In this document: piece by piece, positions 40,239 to 48,562 of the stretch
How positions within the stretch are numbered: the stretch's first letter is position 1
Layout: the number at the start of each line of letters is the position of its first letter
Source of the DNA: a virus
DNA length: 64,000 bases
Virus record (IMG/VR): IMGVR_UViG_3300043568_000218
Coordinates: 1 to 64,000 of that record
Reading direction: 5' to 3' (one strand)
Notes under the pieces: model-generated
Databases searched by the model: none
Told to the model about the DNA's origin: nothing
Seen by the model: the letters and a program-made list of their open reading frames with translations, nothing else
Translations under genes and position numbers: made by a program

Positions 40239-40903
40239 GATCTAAGCGGGGATTGTTTATCTGAAATAAATTGATCTTGAGGTATCTGAAGAGACTTAAA
40301 GAAGTCAGCAACAACCTGTTGTTCTATCTCTGCAAAAAGCTCAGGAGGTACTCCTAGTAATTCGTCTTGACGTTGCATACAAGGATCCTCACAAGAGAAT
40401 CCCATAACGCCTGCATCAAATATTCCCTCTACTGATAATCCTTCCCATTCAACATTTGGAATATAGATATAGTTATCCATAAGCCAGAAGTAAGTGTTTT
40501 TGTTATACCTAAAAGCAGATGTCTTACTCATACTATTGTATAAGGATGGAGTTGTCCGATAAGCCTCTGTAAATCCATCCATAGATGTTACTGTACGTAA
40601 TAGCGGGCCTTGGGGTCCTTCCATTACATTAGGTATTCTAGTTTGTGTACGTTTAATTGTACAGCCGGATTTAGGTTCACAGCATGCTTCTACTTTGTCT
40701 ACATCAATTAGCGGTATACACGGTAAGCGTTTAAACATACTGGAGAATTTTGTTCCCGTTCCCTGGTTACTTTGACGCTTAATGTATACGCTAGCGTACT
40801 TCATTATAAGGCTATAGATAACACGGTCTGTAACAAAGTCATCCATGTCTACAGCCTTAATAATGTTTCTAACTCGAGATACTGCTTCTCCTACTGTTTT
40901 CAT
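40235..40903 (-). CDS. 222-aa neck/ring-like tail protein
   Basis: The start MKTVGEAVSRVRNIIKAVDMDD and the following helix with FVTDRVIYSLIMKYASVYIK look like the N-terminal helical bundle of a head-tail adaptor. The middle has paired cysteines (VEACCEPKSGC) and a YFWLMDNYIYIPN beta-strand region, and the C-terminus is a Glu/Gln-rich helix (LFAEIEQQVVADFFKSLQIP). It lies between the 195-aa and 317-aa genes with a 2-base gap on one side and a 4-base overlap on the other, so the three are probably co-translated. The ring/neck assignment rests on gene order and the similar layout to its neighbour. Confidence 0.6.
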   Translation of the reverse strand: MKTVGEAVSRVRNIIKAVDMDDFVTDRVIYSLIMKYASVYIKRQSNQGTGTKFSSMFKRLPCIPLIDVDKVEACCEPKSGCTIKRTQTRIPNVMEGPQGPLLRTVTSMDGFTEAYRTTPSLYNSMSKTSAFRYNKNTYFWLMDNYIYIPNVEWEGLSVEGIFDAGVMGFSCEDPCMQRQDELLGVPPELFAEIEQQVVADFFKSLQIPQDQFISDKQSPLRS

Positions 40904-40905
40904 AA

Positions 40906-41493
40906 TTAATCTATTAGATCAAATTCGTTATATTCTTTTAACTTTTCTTTTGTCTGCCTAACTATTCGATTCTTCATACTTGCCTTATCAAATAGCTTTG
41001 ATACAGTAAACATCTTATCTATTACTATAAACTTCTTCCAGTTATCTCTGAACTCTTTAGTAACAGCCCGTTTAAAATATCGGTTAGCAGTAAATCCCCA
41101 CAGAACTCTATCTCTTAGTTTATATCGAGACTGGTAGTTACTATAGAATATCTTACTAATGTAACCATCTGTATCCCAGTTCTTATGGGTAACTTTAACG
41201 CCATACTTAATTGACTTACCATAATCCACGTTTTCTTTAGTAGGTTGCTGACAAGCACCTATAAATAGATAACCTAGATTTTCTGGTAACTCTATACCAT
41301 CTCTGTTTTCAATTGTTTCTCTCCAAAGCTTTTCGTTAAAAGCCTTTACTATTTTTTTAGTTAACGCGTGGTCAACATCTTTATGTTCTGGATACTTAGC
41401 TTTAAAGTCTTTAAGATACTGTTTAGTAATTAACTTAACTTTTGGTGCTCTATATCTTGGGGCATTTAGGTCTGGTTTTTTGAAGTTCTGCAT
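40906..41493 (-). CDS. 195-aa conserved-looking basic protein, first gene of the neck/muzzle operon
   Basis: The protein is strongly basic (Lys/Arg-rich) with many aromatic residues. An N-terminal helical part (HALTKKIVKAFNEKLWRETI) leads into a short hairpin (GIELPENLGYLFIG). The middle carries YKLRDRVLWGFTANRYFKR and the C-terminus is a Lys-rich helix. The helix-helix-hairpin outline is faintly like an HU/IHF DNA-bending arm. crAss-like phages do encode IHF-like proteins, but the length and details do not fit well and I do not assert it. It is the first gene after a terminator and a TAnnTTTG box, so it probably heads a transcription unit. Function unknown; nucleic-acid binding is possible from its charge. 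Confidence 0.6.
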   Translation of the reverse strand: MQNFKKPDLNAPRYRAPKVKLITKQYLKDFKAKYPEHKDVDHALTKKIVKAFNEKLWRETIENRDGIELPENLGYLFIGACQQPTKENVDYGKSIKYGVKVTHKNWDTDGYISKIFYSNYQSRYKLRDRVLWGFTANRYFKRAVTKEFRDNWKKFIVIDKMFTVSKLFDKASMKNRIVRQTKEKLKEYNEFDLID

Positions 41494-41557
41494 ACGCCTT
41501 AGTACAATTTACGAAATTTATTCTAGCTTTAAAAGTAATACATCATTGAATACTAAA

Positions 41558-41565
41558 CAAATATA
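41558..41565 (-). promoter_or_regulatory. Candidate Bacteroidota-type -7 box (TATATTTG)
   Basis: TATATTTG on the minus strand matches TAnnTTTG, the -7 element of Bacteroidota housekeeping promoters. It lies a few bases downstream of the terminator T-tract and 64 bases before the start codon at 41493. No clear -33 TTTG is visible about 20 bases upstream, where terminator sequence lies. Confidence 0.35.
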
Positions 41566-41568
41566 GTG

Positions 41569-41595
41569 AAAAACCCCCAAGCCATTGCCTGAGGG
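41569..41595 (-). terminator. Rho-independent terminator after the FN3 gene
   Basis: In the minus-strand direction CCCTCAGGC, a loop of AATG, then GCTTGGGGG form a 9-bp stem (41595-41574, two G-T pairs) followed directly by five T (41573-41569). It lies 38 bases after the TAG of the 188-aa gene and would end the cysteine-rich surface module. Confidence 0.75.
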
Positions 41596-41633
41596 TCTCT
41601 CTTGTTTAGTCACGCTAAACCAACAAACGTGGA

Positions 41634-42200
41634 CTATAATGCCGGTAGTGTCTTTATAATTATAATAGCGCTGGTAGAACTTGCTCCAGCATCTATACAA
41701 TTTGTTCTTACTTGAAAATAATAATTAGTATTAGGAGTTAACAAACTAAGGGTATAACTATTAGTAGTTAGGTTAGCCGTAGATGTCCATATCCCAGGAA
41801 TAGTTCCGTAATCTACATTATAATAATCAGCTCCAGTAAGTTCCCAGGTAAGTATGATAGCTGTAGTACCTACATAACTAGGATGCACGTTGATAGGTGG
41901 CAAACAGTCAAGGTCTACACTTTGTACAGACATAGCCTGATAAGCATTTTCTAATGATGCTCCTGCTGGTAATGCGGGATAATTATCACCGCCTGCAAAC
42001 CAATTACCAAACTGATATATAGAATATAGAGAACTATGTTTTACACAGGTGTCTATAATAGTCTCAAAGCACGGAGTTGGATCCGGGCAAGTTATATCAG
42101 GGGGACATGTAAAGACAGCAGCAGTTGTAAGGGGTAAATCCTTACAACTGCATTTGTTAGTTGATGATACGGTATTAGAACCGCAAGTTGTGCAAGCCAT
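41634..42200 (-). CDS. 188-aa virion surface protein with Cys-rich N-terminus and fibronectin type III domain
   Basis: The N-terminal ~55 residues are Cys-rich (MACTTCGSNT, CSCKDLPLTT, CPPDITCPDPTPC), a pattern I recall from short virion proteins of Bacteroidota phages. Residues about 100-185 form a fibronectin type III domain: the PPxNV start, the conserved ILTWEL tryptophan, the YNVDYG strand, SYTLSLLTPNTNYYFQVRTNC with the diagnostic L-xP-x-T-x-Y motif, and the closing strand. FN3 domains on virions usually bind carbohydrates or cell surfaces. The gene ends in TAG just before a terminator and follows the 492-aa fibre-like gene by 12 bases. Probable small decoration or fibre-associated protein. 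Confidence 0.75.
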   Translation of the reverse strand: MACTTCGSNTVSSTNKCSCKDLPLTTAAVFTCPPDITCPDPTPCFETIIDTCVKHSSLYSIYQFGNWFAGGDNYPALPAGASLENAYQAMSVQSVDLDCLPPINVHPSYVGTTAIILTWELTGADYYNVDYGTIPGIWTSTANLTTNSYTLSLLTPNTNYYFQVRTNCIDAGASSTSAIIIIKTLPAL

Positions 42201-42212
42201 ATTTTTAATTTA

Positions 42213-43691
42213 TTAAGCTGTCTCTACTGATTGATAAGCGCAGTCTTTTATAAGACCGCCTATAATAACTCTTACTCTAACTTGATAAGTAGTACTTGCT
42301 ATAAGTCCAGATAACGTTCCTGTTATAGCACCTACTGCTGGGTTTACAATAGTAGCTGTTGTTACTACAGCCGTTAGACCATTGTTCCAACATTCTACAA
42401 TATATGTTACACCGCCTGCGATAGCATTAGCAAAGCTAAAGTCTATATAGTCAAAAGGTGCGCCTACAGCATAGCTCATAGCTGGACAAGTATCATTGTT
42501 TTCTACTCCTACTGTTAAGCACTTATTACATGTAAGGTCTCCGTCAGAAGCACATACATCTAGTTTAACTGTGTAGTCTGTGAATAAACTTAGTAGGGTA
42601 GTTGAAAGATCAATATTTTGAGTAGCTCCTCCAAGATTAGGGATTACTGAAATTTGCTCAGTATATGTTAGACCGAATGCATCAGTAATTGTAATAAACA
42701 TACCGCTTGCAAAACAGTCTACAAAAGATCCGGCAGATCCAGTAAATGCTACTTCTATATTAGGGCTAGTAAATTGAGCATCCATTACTATTTGAACATC
42801 ATCACAACTTGTATTACAACAGTTTGTAACTACGCTTTGTAGAGCAGAACGCATGTCGCATAATGTAACCCATAGGTTATTTACAGCTGCTGACATAGTA
42901 TTAACATCTCCTGCGTTTATCCAACCTGGTAAGCCGGTCATTGCTATTGTAGGATTGCTTAAGGTTGGCGATGCATCAAGATTAACACATTGCTGTCCAA
43001 TAGCTGATGTAATTGCTACAGGATTCCCGGTAGCCGTTTGTAAAGCACAGAAATCTGCTTCAAGAGCTTCTACAAACTCTACTATAGGAATATTACTACT
43101 ACCTGTTAGTACGCATGTCCCAGAAGCAATAATAAGTTGATCCTTAACAGATTTAACTAGACCCCCTGCTGGAAATACAACCTGCGCGATAGAGTCAATC
43201 TCTTTAGTATGCTGAGTAAGAGTTTTATTTATGGTTACTGTACCTTCTATAATTCCACAAATAGTATTTCCAATTAACGTAGCAAAGTCAGTAACTGAAA
43301 GTTGAACAACCATATCCCCTAAAGGATTAGGAAATTGCAAACATTCAGGAACTGGTACTAAGCAAGCTAATGTAGTAGCGCAATCAGCAGGAGTCATAGA
43401 TGCGGGAGTACTTTGCATAGCGCAAAGCTGATCCAAAATAAATTGGATAATATCTTTAACACTCTCCGGTCTAGGGGAAATAGGAGGAAAACAATCTACG
43501 TCAAATCCTGATACTTTTAAATCATCAAGAAGAGTACATAACTGTACAGCCATCTTATAAGTTACATCGGAAATGCTATCTCCTTTGCATAAGTTAATGC
43601 AGGAGATGTCTGGTCCTTGCCAGGTAACACAGTTACTTGATAACGGTGTACAGCCTCTCTGTGTATTTGTAGGTTCTAGTGGAAGTGCCAT
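42213..43691 (-). CDS. 492-aa fibre/appendage-like virion protein with C-terminal FN3-like domain
   Basis: The N-terminus holds NCVTWQGPDISCINLCKGD, then a helix with SDVTYKMAVQLCTLLDDL, a start I associate with head- or tail-fibre subunits of Bacteroidota phages. Several KDIIQFILDQLC-like helical repeats follow (about 75-290), each with conserved cysteines, suggesting a trimeric shaft built of short repeated units. Residues about 295-400 form a beta-rich domain, and about 405-492 an FN3-like domain (FDYIDFSFANAIAGGVTYIVECW, then TLSGLIASTTYQVRVRV). It lies between two Cys-rich genes of the surface module. Receptor or glycan binding is plausible; whether it is on the head or tail cannot be told from sequence. 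Confidence 0.65.
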   Translation of the reverse strand: MALPLEPTNTQRGCTPLSSNCVTWQGPDISCINLCKGDSISDVTYKMAVQLCTLLDDLKVSGFDVDCFPPISPRPESVKDIIQFILDQLCAMQSTPASMTPADCATTLACLVPVPECLQFPNPLGDMVVQLSVTDFATLIGNTICGIIEGTVTINKTLTQHTKEIDSIAQVVFPAGGLVKSVKDQLIIASGTCVLTGSSNIPIVEFVEALEADFCALQTATGNPVAITSAIGQQCVNLDASPTLSNPTIAMTGLPGWINAGDVNTMSAAVNNLWVTLCDMRSALQSVVTNCCNTSCDDVQIVMDAQFTSPNIEVAFTGSAGSFVDCFASGMFITITDAFGLTYTEQISVIPNLGGATQNIDLSTTLLSLFTDYTVKLDVCASDGDLTCNKCLTVGVENNDTCPAMSYAVGAPFDYIDFSFANAIAGGVTYIVECWNNGLTAVVTTATIVNPAVGAITGTLSGLIASTTYQVRVRVIIGGLIKDCAYQSVETA

Positions 43692-43728
43692 ATATATAAT
43701 TTACTGTTTTTTTATCTATTATCAAAAT

Positions 43729-44883
43729 TTATCCTCCGCATAATAAGCATGGCAAAACACCATCTTCTAAAACTATACTTGTAATATTTGCTGAGGTCAT
43801 AGTATATGTTTGAAAAGTAGGATCGGAACCAGCAACTATTGTAAATCCAATTGCCCATAAACAATTACCATTATAATTAAATACGTATCCAGAAAAAGGA
43901 TCCAGGCTATCTAAAATATTATAATCAAGTACCAGATTAAATTGAGGACAAAGATTAGCACCTCCGCTAGGGGCACTTCCATCTAAACATGTTGTACAAC
44001 CAAATGTACCTGGAGCATCACCGTAGGCTCCTACTGTAAATGTGTATGTTACGGGAGGAACTGGGGGTATAAAAGGATTGCCTGAAGGTTCTGGGCATAC
44101 CACTGGAGTAACTGGTGTTGTTATTATACATGCTGTTGGATCCGTCATTACTGAATAATCAGATTGCTCTTTCTTAATCCAAAGTTTATCTAAGTCTATT
44201 GTATCACAACAGTTACCATATCCGTTTTTAAGACCAAGGAATAACTTGTAATATCCGTTAGCAAATTTGATATTAGCATTAATATCACATGCTCCTTGTG
44301 TAAACTGATAGAATAATCTAGGGGATAGTGGGGTTGTTTCAGAATAAGGTAACGGTAATGTCTCAGGGGAGCTTCCGGGTACTGGGAAAGGATCTGGTGA
44401 TGGAGGATAAGATTCTCCTAAACAACAGGTGCAACCATCGATACCAAAGGCATTTAAAAATGTTACCGTTTCAGTAGCGGCAAGAGCAACTATAGTTACT
44501 TCCCAGCATCCGGGATATTCTTCAATAGTTATAACGGATCCATCATAGATAGGATCAATACCGTCAACAATTAACGTGCTTGCATCTTGACAATTTGTTA
44601 ATTGTATACCTTCTACAGGACAGCCTGCTGTTCCAAAAGTAACAGTAATAATACTTAGGGCAATGCTATTAAGGCAATTTGTTCCATAATCTGGACAACT
44701 ACTGAGACAGCAAATTGAATCAGCTATCCATGTTCCTGGTAATGACGGACTTGTTGTTGAAAAATTATTACCTAGTTCGCTAACCCATGTGTTATAAGTA
44801 GTGGCAAATTCTGGACCAGTATTAATCCATACTATAGTACCTGTTTCACAATTAATTGCTTTTAAGCAGCAGCTTTGAATCAT
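43729..44883 (-). CDS. 384-aa Cys-rich virion surface protein
   Basis: I prefer ATG 44883 over the ATG at 44916 because it lies two bases after the upstream TAA and gives the start MIQSCCLKAINC. The first ~160 residues contain a Cys-containing module ending in SVITIEEYPGCWEVT...CTCC. It matches modules at the C-terminus of the 946-aa neighbour in the order L-x-N/K-C, then IEEYPgCw, then DC-x-C. A Pro-rich linker (SYPPSPDPFPVPGSSPETLP) leads to a second half with more beta-strand and paired Cys (GYGNCCDTID, CTTCLDGS, LPCLLCGG at the end). No enzyme motif was seen. Likely a fibre or decoration protein working with the 946-aa adhesin; this is inference from the shared module and adjacency. Confidence 0.6.
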   Translation of the reverse strand: MIQSCCLKAINCETGTIVWINTGPEFATTYNTWVSELGNNFSTTSPSLPGTWIADSICCLSSCPDYGTNCLNSIALSIITVTFGTAGCPVEGIQLTNCQDASTLIVDGIDPIYDGSVITIEEYPGCWEVTIVALAATETVTFLNAFGIDGCTCCLGESYPPSPDPFPVPGSSPETLPLPYSETTPLSPRLFYQFTQGACDINANIKFANGYYKLFLGLKNGYGNCCDTIDLDKLWIKKEQSDYSVMTDPTACIITTPVTPVVCPEPSGNPFIPPVPPVTYTFTVGAYGDAPGTFGCTTCLDGSAPSGGANLCPQFNLVLDYNILDSLDPFSGYVFNYNGNCLWAIGFTIVAGSDPTFQTYTMTSANITSIVLEDGVLPCLLCGG

Positions 44884-44885
44884 AA

Positions 44886-47726
44886 TTAGCAGAGATAAGA
44901 TAAACAGGTTGGACAATCGTTATAAGCTACGTCTACAGTTACTACTACTTGTGGTAAGAATGTAAATGTTTCTTCTATAGTAAAGCATATGTCAGGATAT
45001 TCTACAAATGTTAGTATAGGCAAACCTTGATTTATACCGCCAGTTAGATATGATGACAAATCTGTAGTAGTTTGCAATAGCGGTGTAGTCTCTCCGCACT
45101 TAATTAAATTATAATAAGGGTCAACTTCCTCAACTTCGTTACAGTCTATGCAGTCTGCGTATGCCGTAATTTGGTCAACAGTGACATTTAAGGTAGTAGA
45201 ACTTGTGCATGCATTATTTAAGGATACATATAGGCATGCTGCAACGCCTTCAATAAAAATATACTGGTCTATAAACTGAGCCATAAAATCGTTATCCTGG
45301 CCGGTAGTATTTACAGAGGCATATATAGTATTATCAGCACAGTTAATTAAGTCGTAGCAACAAGTATTAAATGGTGTTGATGATACGCAGTTACAGTAGT
45401 ATACTAACGTTGTTGGGTCCTGTATTATTTGACAAGGATTATTACATGTTAGAGCCGATTGTGAAATATTACAAACTAATGATGCTGATATAGATAGTCC
45501 TATTCCGGCATAAGAACTAGGGATAAGATCTGTTTGATAATAATCAGGTAAACCGGAAACGGCATTACTAGGAAATTTATCTGATGATGTATAACTACCT
45601 TGCCAACTTGGGCATTCTCCGGGACTTAAAAGAAACGGTACATCTAGTGCTCCATTATCTTTGTTAGAGTCAATATTAGTTCCAAAAATAGAAGAAGTAT
45701 CTAAATAGCAAGGAGTTACTGCATCAGTAGGGTCTATTCCAACAAATGCGGTTTTGGTAATATTTTGTTCTATGGTTAGGCCGGTAACTAATAATGTTAT
45801 ATCTGTAGCTCCGGCGGGGGCTCCAGTAGATGTAATAGCTGTACCCGCCTTAATTTCCTGAGCTAAGTCCATTGTGGCAATATAGTCAGCAAGACGTCTA
45901 TCCTGGTATGTGGCCTGAATAACACTATTGATATCATCTAGGCCAAATGTTCCACATACGGCAAGTCCCGGAGTTGCCCCAAACGTTGTTATAATAGAAG
46001 GTAAGGTTACGCCGTAATTGCTTAATAAGGTATTAGGATCAATGTAATTTGGCCATCCGTCTGTTACAAATAATATTTTTTTATTTGCGGTAGGTCGGCT
46101 ATTAACCCCCCACACCACATCGTAGCCCCTACCTAAACCGGCAAAGCTATTTGTAAAAAGAAAACCTAGTGTATTAACTATTCCGTATGAATCTACAGGA
46201 CTAGAGAAAATAGGGGTACCCATGCTATTAATTGCAGCTTTAAGCAATCCTGGATTAGATACAGTACCCGCTGGAGAGTTATTGGCTCCTCCTGCTTCCC
46301 ATGCTGTAGGACCAAAATTTAAACTAACTCCTCCAACTGGCGTAAATTGATCAACTGCAAATAATACTATACCTACTCGTATCTCTCCAGAAGTAATTCT
46401 TCCTAAGCTGTTCGCAAGAGTATTTAAATTACCGTTTGCATCATAACCCATCTCTAGTCCATCGACAATACCTCGAATCATGTTCTTATACTCCGGCATT
46501 TCTGTGTCGCTAATCGACCCTGATATATCTATAACTATTGCTACATCAGTATCACAACCTGCCGGATCTGTTCCCTCACAATTGCCGGTTACCGGATTAT
46601 ATACTAGTCCCTCTGGACACATAGGTGTATTAGTAATACATTGTTGAGATGTTTCATCCCAAGAGAAGCCTGGTTCGCATCCACAACCTTCTATTATTTT
46701 AGTAGTCCATAAAGAATATCCGGGAGAATTAAATGGCCAATATACTGTAGAAGATGTTGTTACAATAGATGTGTTTGCGCTAGTAGCTTTATAAACAAGA
46801 CCTAGTGCTGCAGCTCCTTTGTCATATGTAAAGAATCCTTCTGTTTCAGAATAGAAACTTGCACCAAACATGTTCCTGGCATCATCACCAATAAGTTGTC
46901 CGGGAAATACTTCTGACCAAGATAGCCCTAAATCCGAACTGTATAGTATTGGACCATTCCCTCCTAATGCCCATAAGTGAGAATTAACATCTAATTCACT
47001 AAGGTTTATATTATACATTGTTAAAGTAGTATACTTTAGAGGGGGCGTATAATAATCAGGATCAGTCCATGTATATACAACAGAAAAACTTACTCCTCCG
47101 TTTGTACTTCTATATATTCTTTTGTCAGTTGTAGCAACTATAAGTTGTTGATCTTGGCTCATAAGTAAGCCTGATACAACCTCGCCAGCGGCAAGAACTA
47201 CACCTCCGTTTAAATATGTCCAGTTAGCTCCCCCATCTGTTGTTTTAGCAATTGCTCCACCGTGACCTAAAATACCAAAGTTTAGAGATGCAAAATATAT
47301 ACTTAGAGCTATATTACCAAATGCTGGATTTAGGCCTGTTGTTGTAGAGGTGTAAGTAAGACCGCCATCTGTAGATTTTATAACACCTGGTAAAAGTCCC
47401 GCAGTGCTACCTGCTATATATATGCCTGCCGGATATAAAGGATCACCAGGAATTATTCCTTCTGGAATAGATATTTGGTAAGCGTTAGTCATACTACCGA
47501 TAGGAGGGGTTACTTGCGTAATCGTTGCTCCAGCATCTGTAGTATATCCAATATAGTTTACGCCGCACATAATAGCGTAATCCGGATACTGGTAAAATTT
47601 ATCTGTCTTAACATCATAAAGATCTACTAATGTAAAACCAGTATAATCTGTCCAGGCTTCAGTAGAATGGTTATAAACTCTGAAAAGACCCGTATTTCCT
47701 GTTAAGTATGTTTTACCGAAAGCCAT
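44886..47726 (-). CDS. 946-aa multidomain adhesin: Asp-box beta-propeller, Cys-rich EGF-like linker, von Willebrand A domain, Cys repeats
   Basis: Residues about 55-330 carry at least five Asp-box/Ycf48-like blade motifs: YTTDAGATIT (61-70), KSTDGGLTY (117-125), KTTDGGANW (161-169), RSTNGGVSF (206-214) and YSSDLGLSW (262-270). These indicate a beta-propeller. Residues about 348-395 hold two short Cys-knot-like units (CGCEPGFSWDETSQQC and CPEGLVYNPVTGNC). A von Willebrand factor A domain follows, with the MIDAS motif DISGS at 400-404, a downstream FVTDGWPN and about 230 residues in all. The C-terminal ~170 residues are two tandem Cys-containing modules. On a virion this would be a metal-dependent receptor-binding protein, probably recognising a surface glycan or protein of the host or gut matrix; the target is unknown. 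It sits in the Cys-rich surface operon. Confidence 0.8.
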   Translation of the reverse strand: MAFGKTYLTGNTGLFRVYNHSTEAWTDYTGFTLVDLYDVKTDKFYQYPDYAIMCGVNYIGYTTDAGATITQVTPPIGSMTNAYQISIPEGIIPGDPLYPAGIYIAGSTAGLLPGVIKSTDGGLTYTSTTTGLNPAFGNIALSIYFASLNFGILGHGGAIAKTTDGGANWTYLNGGVVLAAGEVVSGLLMSQDQQLIVATTDKRIYRSTNGGVSFSVVYTWTDPDYYTPPLKYTTLTMYNINLSELDVNSHLWALGGNGPILYSSDLGLSWSEVFPGQLIGDDARNMFGASFYSETEGFFTYDKGAAALGLVYKATSANTSIVTTSSTVYWPFNSPGYSLWTTKIIEGCGCEPGFSWDETSQQCITNTPMCPEGLVYNPVTGNCEGTDPAGCDTDVAIVIDISGSISDTEMPEYKNMIRGIVDGLEMGYDANGNLNTLANSLGRITSGEIRVGIVLFAVDQFTPVGGVSLNFGPTAWEAGGANNSPAGTVSNPGLLKAAINSMGTPIFSSPVDSYGIVNTLGFLFTNSFAGLGRGYDVVWGVNSRPTANKKILFVTDGWPNYIDPNTLLSNYGVTLPSIITTFGATPGLAVCGTFGLDDINSVIQATYQDRRLADYIATMDLAQEIKAGTAITSTGAPAGATDITLLVTGLTIEQNITKTAFVGIDPTDAVTPCYLDTSSIFGTNIDSNKDNGALDVPFLLSPGECPSWQGSYTSSDKFPSNAVSGLPDYYQTDLIPSSYAGIGLSISASLVCNISQSALTCNNPCQIIQDPTTLVYYCNCVSSTPFNTCCYDLINCADNTIYASVNTTGQDNDFMAQFIDQYIFIEGVAACLYVSLNNACTSSTTLNVTVDQITAYADCIDCNEVEEVDPYYNLIKCGETTPLLQTTTDLSSYLTGGINQGLPILTFVEYPDICFTIEETFTFLPQVVVTVDVAYNDCPTCLSYLC

Positions 47727-47729
47727 TTG

Positions 47730-47876
47730 TTAAGTTGTTTGTGGCAAAGCTGGTCTTGGAGCCGGCTTAGCCTGTAATTGTTTAATACAGTTTGTACATC
47801 CTTGTTTTCCTTCAGGTGTTACTCTTTTCTGACATCCACAGGACATCATATTTCCGCAGTTTGAACATTTTGCCAT
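47730..47876 (-). CDS. 48-aa zinc-ribbon-like microprotein
   Basis: ATG 47876 to TAA 47732-47730 encodes a 48-residue protein with a CSNCG motif (residues 4-8), CGC (13-15) and CTNC (27-30). The six cysteines are spaced like a small zinc ribbon or knuckle. The C-terminal 15 residues are Pro/Ala-rich. The gene fills the gap between the 190-aa gene and the 946-aa adhesin and shares their orientation and Cys bias. A structural or chaperone-like metal-binding role is possible. Similar short CSNCGN...CGCQ proteins occur in Bacteroidota phage structural clusters as far as I recall, without known function. Confidence 0.7.
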   Translation of the reverse strand: MAKCSNCGNMMSCGCQKRVTPEGKQGCTNCIKQLQAKPAPRPALPQTT

Positions 47877-47903
47877 TGAAGTAATATATTGGTTTTTAAC
47901 TAA

Positions 47904-48476
47904 TTAGCAATTTCCACAGCCGCAGCTACAAGCTAATTTATTTAGTCTTGTAAGCACATAATTATAAATAGCCATACCCTGTGACGGAGAATGGCAATAT
48001 TCTACTTTAGCTTTAGCTGCCTTAAGCATAGTAGTAAGAAGTTGTACTTCTTGTAGTTTCGCTTTAATAGGAGCCTGTGGCTCGCAGTTTGGCACATCTA
48101 GGCAACATAGGAGCTCGTTGATTTTATTCATCGCCTCCGTAGTTCTTAGATGATTATATTCTACATAGACAAATTGGTGTGGAGCTACGCTATATCTAAT
48201 AACATAAACCCCATCTACAACATTATTTCTGTAACTATCACAGTTAGTAGTTTGTGTATCTAATCCGCAAGCTGTAATATTAACATCAAAGCTGCTTGTC
48301 GTACTAACTGTACCCAGGTCTTCAAATACTGAAGCCGTAGTAAATCCAGGACAAGTTATCTCTAATCGAGGACATTCAATAGGTACGTTAATATTATACG
48401 TACTTGTATCTACTATACGAATTACGCATGTAGTTAACGTATCTGGAATATCTAAAGATAATAAGTGTTGTGCCAT
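47904..48476 (-). CDS. 190-aa Cys-rich virion protein, first gene of the surface module
   Basis: The N-terminal half is beta-rich with paired cysteines (VPIECPRLEITCPGF, ITACGLDTQTTNC). The C-terminal half is helical with CCLDVPNC and ends in CSCGCGNC. The helical part has a YNYVLTRLNKL segment typical of small oligomeric adaptor proteins. It opens the surface module after a terminator and has a TAnnTTTG box 13 bases upstream of its ATG. Position between a major virion protein and the adhesins suggests a collar, adaptor or decoration protein; I do not recognise a named family. Confidence 0.6.
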   Translation of the reverse strand: MAQHLLSLDIPDTLTTCVIRIVDTSTYNINVPIECPRLEITCPGFTTASVFEDLGTVSTTSSFDVNITACGLDTQTTNCDSYRNNVVDGVYVIRYSVAPHQFVYVEYNHLRTTEAMNKINELLCCLDVPNCEPQAPIKAKLQEVQLLTTMLKAAKAKVEYCHSPSQGMAIYNYVLTRLNKLACSCGCGNC

Positions 48477-48488
48477 AGTACTAAGTTA

Positions 48489-48496
48489 CAAAGATA
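48489..48496 (-). promoter_or_regulatory. Candidate Bacteroidota-type -7 box (TATCTTTG)
   Basis: TATCTTTG on the minus strand matches TAnnTTTG and lies between the terminator at 48509-48540 and the ATG at 48476, leaving a leader of only a few bases. The upstream spacer is T-rich with no clear -33 TTTG. Likely restarts transcription for the surface module. Confidence 0.4.
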
Positions 48497-48508
48497 TAGT
48501 GTAAAAAT

Positions 48509-48540
48509 AAAAAAGGGAGAGAGTTTTTTTGCTCCCTCCC
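48509..48540 (-). terminator. Rho-independent terminator after the 521-aa virion gene
   Basis: On the minus strand GGGAGGGAG (48540-48532) and CTCTCTCCC (48523-48515) pair over 9 bp around a C plus A7 loop, followed by six T (48514-48509). It lies 22 bases after the stop at 48563. Confidence 0.85.
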
Positions 48541-48562
48541 TTTTTACAAGTTTTAGTTAAGA

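Noticed and set aside
40906-41493. HU/IHF-like DNA-bending protein
   Set aside because: There is only a vague helix-helix-hairpin resemblance. The length (195 aa) and lack of the typical arm and PxFKxG motif do not support it.
41518-41700. A 60-codon minus-strand frame across the intergenic region
   Set aside because: It runs through the terminator and overlaps the end of the FN3 gene in another frame; its sequence does not look like a protein.
43692-43728. Possible promoter or RNA gene in short gaps between late genes
   Set aside because: Gaps of 20-60 bases are AT-rich without a stable hairpin or a TAnnTTTG box; no tRNA-like cloverleaf was seen anywhere.
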